The position numbers and the translations under genes were made by a program. Positions 44,798 to 52,662 of a stretch of 52,662 nt of DNA are shown one piece after another. A model generated the notes under the pieces. The model was not told where the DNA came from. It worked only from the letters and a program-made list of their open reading frames with translations, and made no database searches. Numbering within the stretch: the stretch's first letter is position 1; the number at the start of each line of letters is the position of its first letter. The stretch spans positions 1 through 52,662 of the forward strand of contig WFXO01000089.1 of assembly GCA_015490555.1 (NCBI GenBank). The letters run 5' to 3'. The DNA comes from Caldifarciminota bacterium. Lineage in GTDB: Bacteria > Hydrothermota > Hydrothermia > WGAB01.

Positions 44798-45733
44798 TCA
44801 CCACCTTATATATTCTGCGGCATTATTCTCTAAATTGTCCAGTGTCCTGTGGTAGCCCAGGGTTGTCTTTGGGCTCTTGTGCCGTTCATGTGCCATCACA
44901 CGGTCCAGGGGTGCCCCTGCCTGAAGGGCTAAGGTGATCCCGGTATGCCTCAGGGAATGGGCAGAGACCTTCTTGCTGATTAACGCCTGAAAAGCCCGGG
45001 CGCGGACGATGTAGTCAATCATCCGGTCCGTGAGAGCCTTCTCTAAGCCTTCACGACGGTGCATGGGTCGGAAGACGGGATCCTCTGGACCGCTTTCGAT
45101 GCCGTAGGTCATCTCCAGAGCGTTCTTGTAGGCCATGAGCGCCTCGTAGACATCCTGACGGAGGAAGACCCGTTGTTCGGGGCCACCTTTGGCGTTCCGA
45201 ATGACCAGAACACGGAACGGCCCCTCTTCCCGGATGTCTCCCCACTTGAGTCGAGCGATCTCCGAGCGGCGGAGAAGGGCGACAAGGCCTAAGAGGAGGA
45301 TGGCACGGTCCCGCATTCCCCGGATGGTGCCGTCGTTACAGGAGGCGAGAAGCCGTCGGACCTCTTCCCTGCTGAGGCCAAGCGGGGGGTCTGTCTTCAA
45401 CTTGAGGCCTTTGATGAGCCTGGGGTCAAAGGGGTTTTTCGGGACGATCTCCAGGGCTTCCAGGATGCCATAGATCGTGCGCAGGGAGGAGAGCCTGCGA
45501 TTGATCGTTGCGGGCCGAAGGCCACGTTCCTTGAGGTGACTCAAGTAGGCCAGGGCGTCCGAGAGGGTCGCTGTCTCCAGGGGCTTGCCGAGAAATGCCT
45601 TCCAGTCTTCCAGGTCACGACGATATGCCCGGAGGGTATTCTTGGAGTACCGACCCCGGAGGAAGTCCTCGATGCCCTCGGGACTCAGTCGAAGGTGGCC
45701 AACGGGTTTCCTGAGATTCAAAGTCTTGGTCAT
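44798..45733 (-). CDS. Tyrosine recombinase/integrase
   Basis: Site-specific recombinase of 311 residues: an N-terminal SAM-like core-binding domain (YSKNTLRAYRRDLEDWKAFL, 29-48) and a catalytic domain with Arg155 in LLRRSEIARLKWGD, Lys182, His259-x-x-Arg262 in HSLRHT, His285 and nucleophile Tyr294 in KTTLGYHRT. It lacks an extra arm-binding domain, so it is XerC/D-sized. It lies 1.1 kb from a tRNA-Gly 3' fragment, its likely attachment site. Its ATG directly follows the stop of the upstream gene in a four-gene operon. Confidence 0.92.
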   Translation of the reverse strand: MTKTLNLRKPVGHLRLSPEGIEDFLRGRYSKNTLRAYRRDLEDWKAFLGKPLETATLSDALAYLSHLKERGLRPATINRRLSSLRTIYGILEALEIVPKNPFDPRLIKGLKLKTDPPLGLSREEVRRLLASCNDGTIRGMRDRAILLLGLVALLRRSEIARLKWGDIREEGPFRVLVIRNAKGGPEQRVFLRQDVYEALMAYKNALEMTYGIESGPEDPVFRPMHRREGLEKALTDRMIDYIVRARAFQALISKKVSAHSLRHTGITLALQAGAPLDRVMAHERHKSPKTTLGYHRTLDNLENNAAEYIRW

Positions 45734-46375
45734 CTACTCCTCTTCCTCCGTTTCCAAGAAACGGGCCAGGATGCTGTCCGGTGAGGAGAAGGGGATCATG
45801 CTTGGCTTCATGCGGATCTGCGAGGGCTTAAATCCGGGGAGTCTCCAGGGATATTTGGCCAACACGGGGAAGGACCTCGGTCCACCGATTGTTGAGGATC
45901 GAGAACGGCGTTCGATGACCACAAAGCGATCGCCGTATTCCCTTTTGAGTTCATCCAGATGCCGTTTCACGAACTTGAGGACCTTTTGGGCTTCCTTGTC
46001 CATGCCCTTCCAGTAACGTAAATAAAAGATCACGACTTCGAAGAGTTCAAAAGCCTTTCGGATCCGAGTCCGGAGTTTCAAGACGGTAAATTTCGGCTGT
46101 TCGATGCCGTGTTCAAGCGAATAGACCAGGAAGAAGATGGCGTATTTGTTGTCCACCAGGATGTGGGGAGTCACCATGTCGCGGGTTCCTGGGATGTAGA
46201 TCCGGGGGTTGTGGCGGACAGGCACGGGATGAAGATTGATGTGGAGGCGGCGATAGTAGTCATAGACCAGGGTGTCCAGATCCGGTGCGTTCTGGGGGGT
46301 GTAATTCCGGAGGTACCGGATCAGGGTGTTCAGGGGATCTCTTTCGTAGGCTTCTCTCCAGTTGGTTTTGCTCAT
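45734..46375 (-). CDS. Hypothetical protein, partner of a Phd/YefM-like antitoxin
   Basis: A 213-residue soluble basic protein. I do not recognise a family; features are a Tyr/Arg-rich N-terminus (LDTLVYDYYRRLHINLHPV), a central helical part (FVKRHLDELKREYG) and a Pro-rich tail. It overlaps the antitoxin-like gene by 4 bases (ATGA) and runs straight into the integrase. In a toxin-antitoxin layout it would be the toxin, but it is larger than RelE/Doc toxins and has none of their motifs. Confidence 0.68.
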   Translation of the reverse strand: MSKTNWREAYERDPLNTLIRYLRNYTPQNAPDLDTLVYDYYRRLHINLHPVPVRHNPRIYIPGTRDMVTPHILVDNKYAIFFLVYSLEHGIEQPKFTVLKLRTRIRKAFELFEVVIFYLRYWKGMDKEAQKVLKFVKRHLDELKREYGDRFVVIERRSRSSTIGGPRSFPVLAKYPWRLPGFKPSQIRMKPSMIPFSSPDSILARFLETEEEE

Positions 46376-46629
46376 TTGGGATCTCCTTTTTTGCGACGAC
46401 GGATCAATTTGGCAAGCATCTCGAAGTCTGCTTCGCCGAACTCTTCGGTGAGTTCCAGGAGGAAGTGGTGCTTCAGGGTTTTGGCGAGGTCTTCGATGGC
46501 ATCCGGGGGGTTTTGGAGCGGGACCAGGGCCGCGACGACCTCACCACGATGAGTAATGAAGGCCAGGCTTTGGTCCTTGAGCACCTGGGCCAGGAAGCGT
46601 TTTCTGAGGTCCGACACCTTTACAATCAT
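46372..46629 (-). CDS. Phd/YefM-like antitoxin
   Basis: From the ATG at 46629 the protein is 85 residues, the normal size for this family. Its N-terminus MIVKVSDLRKRFLAQVLKD and LAFITHRGEVVAALVPL match the Phd/YefM DNA-binding fold; the C-terminal part is helical and would bind a partner. The start follows an aaaggtgg site; longer readings run back through the promoter. Members of this family repress their own operon, which here includes the integrase. Confidence 0.7.
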   Translation of the reverse strand: MIVKVSDLRKRFLAQVLKDQSLAFITHRGEVVAALVPLQNPPDAIEDLAKTLKHHFLLELTEEFGEADFEMLAKLIRRRKKGDPK

Positions 46630-46651
46630 GTCCACCTTTCCTTTTACAAAA

Positions 46652-46680
46652 TATATACAACGAATATCATCAAAAGTCAA
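46652..46680 (-). promoter_or_regulatory. Promoter of the antitoxin-integrase operon
   Basis: On the minus strand TTGACT (46680-46675) and TATATA (46657-46652) are separated by 17 bases. Transcription would start near 46645, just before the ribosome site of the antitoxin gene. The surroundings are markedly AT-rich. Confidence 0.72.
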
Positions 46681-46750
46681 GACAAAAATATCAATCATTA
46701 GATAACACTTTCTTTCAACCTTTTTGTTGATATTAATGTAGACCATTATC

Positions 46751-46776
46751 TTTCCGATAAGGGTCGTTATCGGAAA
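46751..46776. promoter_or_regulatory. 26-base palindrome, possible operator
   Basis: TTTCCGATAA, 6-base centre GGGTCG, TTATCGGAAA: a perfect 10-base inverted repeat. It lies in the gap between the integrase operon and the divergent surface-protein promoter, about 70 bases upstream of the former's -35. An operator for the antitoxin-like repressor or an element-specific site is possible. Confidence 0.5.
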
Positions 46777-46928
46777 TGAAGAACGGCCCAATTCTTTGAC
46801 CGTCGGGGACGAGAAATGGACCTAAAAAGGAACCCGAAATCGGTCCGATCCACCCCGGCCAAATCCAGGAATATGGGCTCTGTTCACCCTCGAAGCCAAA
46901 GGAACTTCGGCTTTCTTTATGACTTCAC

Positions 46929-46957
46929 TTGACAAAATCAGATCTTGGGGTTATATA
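46929..46957 (+). promoter_or_regulatory. Strong promoter of the surface-protein pair
   Basis: TTGACA at 46929-46934 and TATATA at 46952-46957 are 17 bases apart, the best sigma-70-type match in the window. The predicted start near 46965 leaves a leader of about 285 bases. Confidence 0.75.
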
Positions 46958-47251
46958 TAGGGGTGAAGGAGGGAATTTTGTATTTCGGCCAGTGTTGGGA
47001 CAACGGCGGGAGGCTGACCAAAGCAAGCGGGACGTCTCCAGCCTACCGACAGGAAAGACCCAGCGCCAGGCATTGGGGGAGAGGGGATAGATGTCTTTTT
47101 GCAGAGGCTGGAGGGGTGTCATGGTGATCCCGTATGTCCTGGTGTCCATGGTGTTCTTGTCTTTTATCCGGTTTCCCAAGGGTGAAGCGGGAGGAATGGA
47201 GGCAGGTGCTTTTCGCCACAAAAAGAGACATTGAGGGGAGGTGACGAGAGG
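46958..47251 (+). other. Long untranslated leader of the surface-protein operon
   Basis: No gene is convincing in this 290-base stretch. It holds short inverted segments (ggaggctg with cagcct) and GC-rich runs unlike the AT-rich promoter. I cannot match it to a known riboswitch. Together with the gap upstream of the antitoxin gene it fills 46630-47251. Confidence 0.4.
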
Positions 47252-48892
47252 GTGTTCACCAGAGGCATAGTATTCTTTTGTCTTGTGGGGGTGACGCCGG
47301 GACTGTTTGCCCAGCAGATGGAGAACTTTGAGGTGTTGTGGAATGTGCAATCTTTTCATGGGGATACAGAAGCCTTTGGGATTGCGCTTGCAGGGGGAGA
47401 CCTCAATGGGGATGGATATGTGGACCTGGTCATAGGGTCGTCAACTCATTATGTGGGTAATTACAACGGAGCAGCATATATCTTCTGGGGACCTGAATAT
47501 AGTTCTCTCACCATTATTCACAATCCAACGCAGGTAAATTCTTATTTTGGGCAGTCACTGGATATCGGGGATTTCAATGGAGATAATTTTGCTGATTTAC
47601 TTATTGGTGATGCGTCTTTTAGTCCGGATACATATCCATGGCCCCCTTATTCGGGAAGAGTTTATCTGTATTACGGGGGTCCACAGTTTGATACCATACC
47701 GGACATGATTTTCGGTCCGATCCCTTACGCAGTAGCTTTCGGGCAGAAGGTTGCTAATATTGGGGATGTAAACGGAGATGGATTTCAGGATATAGGGATT
47801 GGATCGCCACTTTGGCCGGGGTATCCCATTCGGGGCAAGGTATATATATATTTTGGGGGGCCTGCGCTGGATACGATTCCCGATGTTCAACTTGTGGGTT
47901 TTCCGGATGAGCAGAACTTCGGGCTGGAGATTGGGGGTGGGGAGGATGTGAATGGAGATGGATACGATGATGTCCTGGTAGCGTCAGATGGTCCAGGTTG
48001 GCCGCCACAGGGACGAATCTTTGTGTTCTTTGGAGGGAATCCCATGGATTCATTATGGGATTTTACAGTGGCGAGTCGATGGGGGAGATTTATGGGGGTG
48101 GATGGTGGAGTGGTAGCCCTCAAGAACTTCACGCACTGGGGGTATGCGGATGTTGCGGCGGCGGCCCATGGGGTGGTGGATACAGGGGTAGTTTTCCGTG
48201 GGGAAGAACGCATCAAGCCCAATCCTGTGGCAAAACTTCTGGAAGAGCAGCAGACAGCCATCGAGGAGTTTGGGTATGACCTGGCAGCATCCAGGTGTCT
48301 AAACTTTTCTGCACTTTCAGCATCGAACAGGTATTTCAATAACAGAGCGGGTGCTGTGTACTTCTATGTTGGAGGACCGTCCTTTGATACCCTCTATGAC
48401 GCGTTATTTACAGGGTCAAACCAGGTAGCAAGATACAGAGGGAACAAAATTTCTCGTGTAGGAAGTATTGATGCGGATCAGATCGACGAACTTCTGGTTG
48501 CGAATCTTGTTTCTTATGATCCCTACTACTTGCCTGCGTATGTCTGGCTGATTCAATACACCGGTACGCTGGTGGAGGAATCGCCAAATCCGCCGTCCCT
48601 CCCCTTGAGGGTTTCTGTATATCCCACGGTCGCAAAAGACTTTGTGAACGTTGTTTTTACCGGTATAAAGCAGGGTCCCGTTGGAATCATTGTATACGAT
48701 GCAACGGGACGGAGGATTTACACGGCGAGGAAGGAAGTGATGAGCCATGAGGGTCAACTCACATGGCACCTGGTAGATAAATGGGGACACCGGGTGCCGG
48801 ACGGCATCTACTTTTTACAGGTTCTGTCCAATCGGAGGAAGGTGGCAATGGAAAGGGTGATGGTCATCAAAAAGCAAGGAGGTGAACCATGA
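47252..48892 (+). CDS. Secreted FG-GAP (integrin-like) protein with T9SS-type sorting domain
   Basis: Exported protein of 546 residues from a GTG start spaced 7 bases from ggaggtga; the signal peptide follows (RGIVFFCLVGVTPGLFA). At least four FG-GAP calcium loops are seen: GDLNGDGYVDLVIGS, GDFNGDNFADLLIGD, GDVNGDGFQDIGIGS and EDVNGDGYDDVLVAS, forming an integrin-alpha-like propeller. The C-terminal 90 residues are a sorting domain (VGIIVYDATGRRIYTA, then GHRVPDGIYFLQVLS). It is a probable cell-surface adhesin or binding protein. The stop overlaps the next gene by 4 bases. Confidence 0.87.
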   Translation: MFTRGIVFFCLVGVTPGLFAQQMENFEVLWNVQSFHGDTEAFGIALAGGDLNGDGYVDLVIGSSTHYVGNYNGAAYIFWGPEYSSLTIIHNPTQVNSYFGQSLDIGDFNGDNFADLLIGDASFSPDTYPWPPYSGRVYLYYGGPQFDTIPDMIFGPIPYAVAFGQKVANIGDVNGDGFQDIGIGSPLWPGYPIRGKVYIYFGGPALDTIPDVQLVGFPDEQNFGLEIGGGEDVNGDGYDDVLVASDGPGWPPQGRIFVFFGGNPMDSLWDFTVASRWGRFMGVDGGVVALKNFTHWGYADVAAAAHGVVDTGVVFRGEERIKPNPVAKLLEEQQTAIEEFGYDLAASRCLNFSALSASNRYFNNRAGAVYFYVGGPSFDTLYDALFTGSNQVARYRGNKISRVGSIDADQIDELLVANLVSYDPYYLPAYVWLIQYTGTLVEESPNPPSLPLRVSVYPTVAKDFVNVVFTGIKQGPVGIIVYDATGRRIYTARKEVMSHEGQLTWHLVDKWGHRVPDGIYFLQVLSNRRKVAMERVMVIKKQGGEP

Positions 48893-51800
48893 AAAGATGT
48901 ACAATACTACTGATATGGGGCATCTTAGCACTGCCCCTCTTCTCGCAAACAGACTACTGGCGGGAGATCCATTTTCGCCAGGGAGGACCAAGGTTGTATG
49001 ATGCCGCCTTCAATGGATACAATCTCCTGATTGCAGTGGGTGAGAACGGCTGGATCTTCCGAAAGAACCTCTCTACCATGACCTTTGATTCCATGCAGGT
49101 TCTCGGTGGGAATTGCAACCTCTACGGCGTAGACTTTGGCTCAGAGCAGGTGGTCTATGTGGTGGGTGAGTATTCCGACCGCTCCGGACTCGTCCTCAAG
49201 TCCACCGATGGAGGGAATACATGGACAGAATTGTATCTGCCACCGGGTCTTTTCGTTGCTCCCACACCCTTTTACGATGTGGACTTCGTAAATGAATTGA
49301 ACGGCTGGATTTCAGGAGCCAACGGCTACGTGCTGAAGACATCTGACGGAGGTTCATCCTGGGAGATTCGGCTGAGTCCTCAACATCCCAATGTTTCGCC
49401 AGGCGACGGATTTCTGGGGCTCTGGGTGAATCCTTCGGATGCCAACGAGGTCTGGGCAGTAGGAGACAACAGTTCCATTGTCGCCCACACGACAGACGGC
49501 GGGAACACCTGGGACATCCAGCATTACTGGAACCCTGCACCCGTTCCCTACGGACAGGACAGCGTTTCCTACAGCGATGTCATAGGAGACCCCTGGAATG
49601 GCAGGATTGTGGGTTCATACGGGACCGTGATAGACCTGAGCGGCAATCTGGATAATGCCTTCCGGGCCTTTAGCGATGACATGTGGTATTATGCTGTGAC
49701 CGATGAATCCGAACCCATCGGCAGTGGTGGACTGATCCCATGGCAGTATTCCAAGCGGTACGACCTCTACGGCTTCGGCGGATATCGTTGGGGACCCGGA
49801 TGGGCAGTAGGTTCCAACGCTGTAATTCTGGAGACGCCGCCTCCTGGGGTTCCCGAGGCGGTAATGATCAGTGGGGTGGAGGTTATTCCGGTAGCGGACA
49901 GTTTTAAGGTGAGGGTGCATCTGGTCAACTATGCCAGTTCCCCCAGGAGTGTGGGTGTCCATATTTACCGTTCGGTGCGAGAGGGGTCAGGGCAGTATTT
50001 ACATCAGACCACTTTATATGCGAACGTAACGGACAGTGCAATTTTAGACTATGAGCAATGGGTTCCGTATCAGGATGAGTATTGGTACAAGGCGGTATGT
50101 AACGACAATGGGGTTGTGAGTACCGGGGTGGATTCTGCCTATGGGCCGCCGGCGGCGCCGCTACCGCCTACGGTCCCGACGGTGGCGAGTTTTTCTGTCA
50201 GTGACAAAGCAGGGGACCACGGATGGCAGACGGTGTTGACCTGGCAGGTGGGTCAGCCTGGGGATTCCGTTTACCTTTACCGACGTGGGAAAGATTATCC
50301 GATGACGACCGCCAGGTGGACCTACATTGGGAAGGGGTATGGTTCCGGGAGTTTTACAGATACCACAGCCATTCCAGGCCAGCAGTACACCTATCGGATC
50401 CGGGAGGTGGGGGCCTGGGTATCGGATGCTGTAGAAGCTATAGGTGCCTCTTATGATGACACGCCGCCAGAGGCAGCACCGACGAACGTAGAGGCACAGA
50501 CGATTGGGGGATATACGGTCATTCGGTGGAATCCGATTGCGGGATCGGCTGAGCCCAATCTGGGTGGATATGATGTCTGTCCTTATGATCCAGCGGAAGG
50601 GATCCGGAGAAACCGTACGATTTTGAATGCATCTCCGGTGTTGAGAACGCTCTATGCGTACCAGGCCCAGCAGACCTATGATGGGATGTGGCAGCAGGGA
50701 GGCGTACGGGCCATCGATCGATCCGGCAATCCGGGGCCATGGAGTGACGATCAGGGGGATCCTTTTCTCTTTTATGTGCCCGGACCGGGGATCGTGGATC
50801 GTGCCCATGCTACAGGCCCCAATGGATCCCATCGATTCCTCCGCGCACAGGATGGGTCTTTTTATCTTGCGTTTACCTCGAAGGATCATGTCTGGTTTAA
50901 AGTTGGGGACGGCTTGTCCTGGACTGACCCACTGGATATTGGGTCCGGTGCATTTCCCGCGATGGGGCTTGGGCCTGACAGCCTCACGGCTTACTTAGTC
51001 TACGTTGAAACCTCCCCCAGCACAGAGAAACTTCTATTGACCTCATTGACCGGGTTGCGTCAGAACGGCTCTCCAACTGCTCTTTTCCAGACCCAGGGCA
51101 CCGTCTACTGGGGGATCAGTGCGCCGGCAATTGTCACCGTAGGAGACACGGGCTTTGTTCTCTTTGAAACGGCGGTGCTTCAGGGGAACGGCATTCGTCA
51201 AACCCCACCCGCACAGATCCATGTTCGGTCTTTTGTCTTATATCTGATCCGATTCCATCTATCCACGGCCCAAATCTCAGCACAGAGCCTGATTGACAGT
51301 ATTGTTGTAGATCGGACGTATACTGATCTTTCCGCCCTTTATGCCGACCTTGGCGGGGTATCGATTGCATACGGTAAAAAAGGACCGTATCTCCTTTGGG
51401 ATACCGACGGAACAGAATTGAGGTTCTACCGTCCAGACTTTCAGGGCGGATGGCGGTCCACTGTTGTAGACTACCCGGATGTCAAGGATCCCTACATTGC
51501 AGTTGAGTCTGAACAGATTTATCGATTCTGGGCAAAAGGGGAAATCCACGAAGAAGTGTACTATAGTTTCGCGTATGAAAATGATGCGGACTTCACAAGC
51601 AAGATCTACAACCTCTCGAACACACCTGACGCGGACTCCAGATCACCGGTGTTCACCCATGGATATGTCTTTTGGTCCGAAGAAGTTCCCTATGGGTCCG
51701 AAGCCGCCTATGACATCGTCTACCTGCCCCTGAGCAATACACCCGATCAGTTCGTCAATTGGAGCCAGGCCGACTGGTCAGATGCGTACGATCCACAGGT

Positions 51801-52641
51801 GATTTATTATGAAACGGGCGGACAATACTATCGAACTGGCCACTATGTAGGGGTATGGACGGAAGTCGATCGTGTGGATGCGGATGGGGAAAGTGGGATG
51901 ATCCGAAGGGAATGGACGACCAATCCGCCCCCTGAACGCATCTATACTCTTGGGGATACCCTGCCTGCCCCGATTACCACAGATCGAACCAGCGCGCAGG
52001 CATACGGCACTCAGAAGGGGCAATCGGCCGATGTCGGGAATGCCCTCTCCTATCAGATCACCGACCTTGATCCCCAGAAGTCCTATACCCTCGGCTTCTA
52101 CATCTACCACGAAGAGTCCACCGATGTCATTGAACGGTTCTATGCGGACGGCCAACCCCTGAAGATCGTGTCCTCCACCCCCGGCACCGAGACCTATGTC
52201 GAGGTCTCGATCCCACTGGATCTCTATCAGAATGACTCCACGATCGTGGTCTCGGTCACCAAAGAGTCGGGGCCGACGGCGATTTTGAACGAGATTTACG
52301 TCTTCGGAACGCCCCTGCCATCCGGCGGTCCGATGGCCTCTGAATCCCATGTTGCTATGCCCAGAGCCTTTGCAATCGAGTGGATCCGACCGTTGCCTCT
52401 GAGGGGCACGGGCCAGGTTCTACTGGCGATCCCCAGAGTGGCGACGGTTTCCCTGGACCTTTATGACATCACGGGGAGACGGGTCCGACGGTTTTACCAC
52501 GGCACATTGGAACCGGGCTATCATACGTTGACCCTGCGTCCTGAGGATGACCGAGGGAACCGACTGGCCTCCGGCGTGTACTTCCTGAGACTGAAGACCC
52601 CAGAAGTCGTCAAGATCCGAAAAGTCGTCTGGATGCCGTAA
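48889..52641 (+). CDS. Giant secreted multidomain protein with T9SS-type sorting domain
   Basis: Exported protein of 1250 residues: signal peptide (1-20, MKRCTILLIWGILALPLFS), an N-terminal Ycf48/BNR-like propeller with Asp-box repeats (VLKSTDGGNTWTE, VLKTSDGGSSWEI, VAHTTDGGNTWDI), two fibronectin-III-like regions about 420-540 and 550-640, a second set of beta strands (640-1000), a jelly-roll-like domain about 1030-1150 and a C-terminal sorting domain (VSLDLYDITGRRVRRFYHG, RLASGVYFLRL). It follows the FG-GAP gene with an ATGA overlap and aaggaggtg site, so the two are made together. Enzymatic function is not shown. Confidence 0.87.
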   Translation: MKRCTILLIWGILALPLFSQTDYWREIHFRQGGPRLYDAAFNGYNLLIAVGENGWIFRKNLSTMTFDSMQVLGGNCNLYGVDFGSEQVVYVVGEYSDRSGLVLKSTDGGNTWTELYLPPGLFVAPTPFYDVDFVNELNGWISGANGYVLKTSDGGSSWEIRLSPQHPNVSPGDGFLGLWVNPSDANEVWAVGDNSSIVAHTTDGGNTWDIQHYWNPAPVPYGQDSVSYSDVIGDPWNGRIVGSYGTVIDLSGNLDNAFRAFSDDMWYYAVTDESEPIGSGGLIPWQYSKRYDLYGFGGYRWGPGWAVGSNAVILETPPPGVPEAVMISGVEVIPVADSFKVRVHLVNYASSPRSVGVHIYRSVREGSGQYLHQTTLYANVTDSAILDYEQWVPYQDEYWYKAVCNDNGVVSTGVDSAYGPPAAPLPPTVPTVASFSVSDKAGDHGWQTVLTWQVGQPGDSVYLYRRGKDYPMTTARWTYIGKGYGSGSFTDTTAIPGQQYTYRIREVGAWVSDAVEAIGASYDDTPPEAAPTNVEAQTIGGYTVIRWNPIAGSAEPNLGGYDVCPYDPAEGIRRNRTILNASPVLRTLYAYQAQQTYDGMWQQGGVRAIDRSGNPGPWSDDQGDPFLFYVPGPGIVDRAHATGPNGSHRFLRAQDGSFYLAFTSKDHVWFKVGDGLSWTDPLDIGSGAFPAMGLGPDSLTAYLVYVETSPSTEKLLLTSLTGLRQNGSPTALFQTQGTVYWGISAPAIVTVGDTGFVLFETAVLQGNGIRQTPPAQIHVRSFVLYLIRFHLSTAQISAQSLIDSIVVDRTYTDLSALYADLGGVSIAYGKKGPYLLWDTDGTELRFYRPDFQGGWRSTVVDYPDVKDPYIAVESEQIYRFWAKGEIHEEVYYSFAYENDADFTSKIYNLSNTPDADSRSPVFTHGYVFWSEEVPYGSEAAYDIVYLPLSNTPDQFVNWSQADWSDAYDPQVIYYETGGQYYRTGHYVGVWTEVDRVDADGESGMIRREWTTNPPPERIYTLGDTLPAPITTDRTSAQAYGTQKGQSADVGNALSYQITDLDPQKSYTLGFYIYHEESTDVIERFYADGQPLKIVSSTPGTETYVEVSIPLDLYQNDSTIVVSVTKESGPTAILNEIYVFGTPLPSGGPMASESHVAMPRAFAIEWIRPLPLRGTGQVLLAIPRVATVSLDLYDITGRRVRRFYHGTLEPGYHTLTLRPEDDRGNRLASGVYFLRLKTPEVVKIRKVVWMP

Positions 52642-52662
52642 ATCCAGATGTTTGGATGCCCC

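Noticed and set aside
46958-47251. Riboswitch in the long leader
   Set aside because: No conserved riboswitch core could be recognised by eye; a covariance-model search would be needed.
46925-47359. 144-codon minus-strand frame over the surface-protein leader
   Set aside because: It crosses the strong promoter and the signal peptide of the FG-GAP protein and matches nothing.

Overview
The window is a gene-dense bacterial chromosome segment. It looks like a diderm of the FCB (Bacteroidota-like) side of the tree, perhaps a thermophilic candidate-phylum lineage such as WOR-3/Hydrothermae; this is an inference. The supporting signs are secreted proteins with type IX-secretion-style C-terminal sorting domains, a two-zinc methionyl-tRNA synthetase with a KFSTS loop and fused tRNA-binding domain, a heptosyltransferase-type glycosyltransferase, DXP isoprenoid synthesis and a Ccm cytochrome c maturation operon. 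Most housekeeping genes are GC-rich and sit in tight operons with 4-base ATGA overlaps.

Layout. 1-4.9 kb: two-piece NAD synthetase, a flippase-like membrane protein and a Na/Pi cotransporter. 4.9-11 kb: an accessory island with a deleted transposase remnant, then a three-gene cassette of DndC-like sulfurtransferase, HerA-type ATPase and NurA-type nuclease, then a small unknown gene. This cassette is the best candidate for an undescribed defence or DNA-modification system. 11-19.9 kb: rmuC, cobalamin adenosyltransferase, O-methyltransferase, metG, an M1 aminopeptidase and a neighbour that looks like a catalytically dead gluzincin with a PDZ domain. 19.9-30.6 kb: a large hybrid histidine kinase whose sensor carries a CxxCH heme motif, divergent from a full ccm operon with a cysteine-type CcmE and two CcmH-like proteins. 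30.6-34 kb: a folC-purE-methyltransferase-TPR operon. 34-36.5 kb: a sorting-domain protein flanked by decayed fragments of similar secreted genes. 36.5-43.5 kb: fmt-der-coiled-coil operon diverging from a Tat-peptide/glycosyltransferase/TlpA/dxr/comEC operon.

43.5 kb to the end: a 3' half of tRNA-Gly(GCC) marks a probable integration site. Next to it lies an integrase operon with its own strong promoter, encoding a Phd/YefM-like antitoxin, an unknown protein, a tyrosine recombinase and a zinc-ribbon membrane protein. Then come two large surface proteins (FG-GAP and BNR/Ycf48 plus FN3) behind a near-consensus promoter. Several operon-first genes (folC, metG, rmuC, the Tat gene) have a -10 hexamer only 6-9 bases before the start codon, so leaderless mRNAs look common in this genome.
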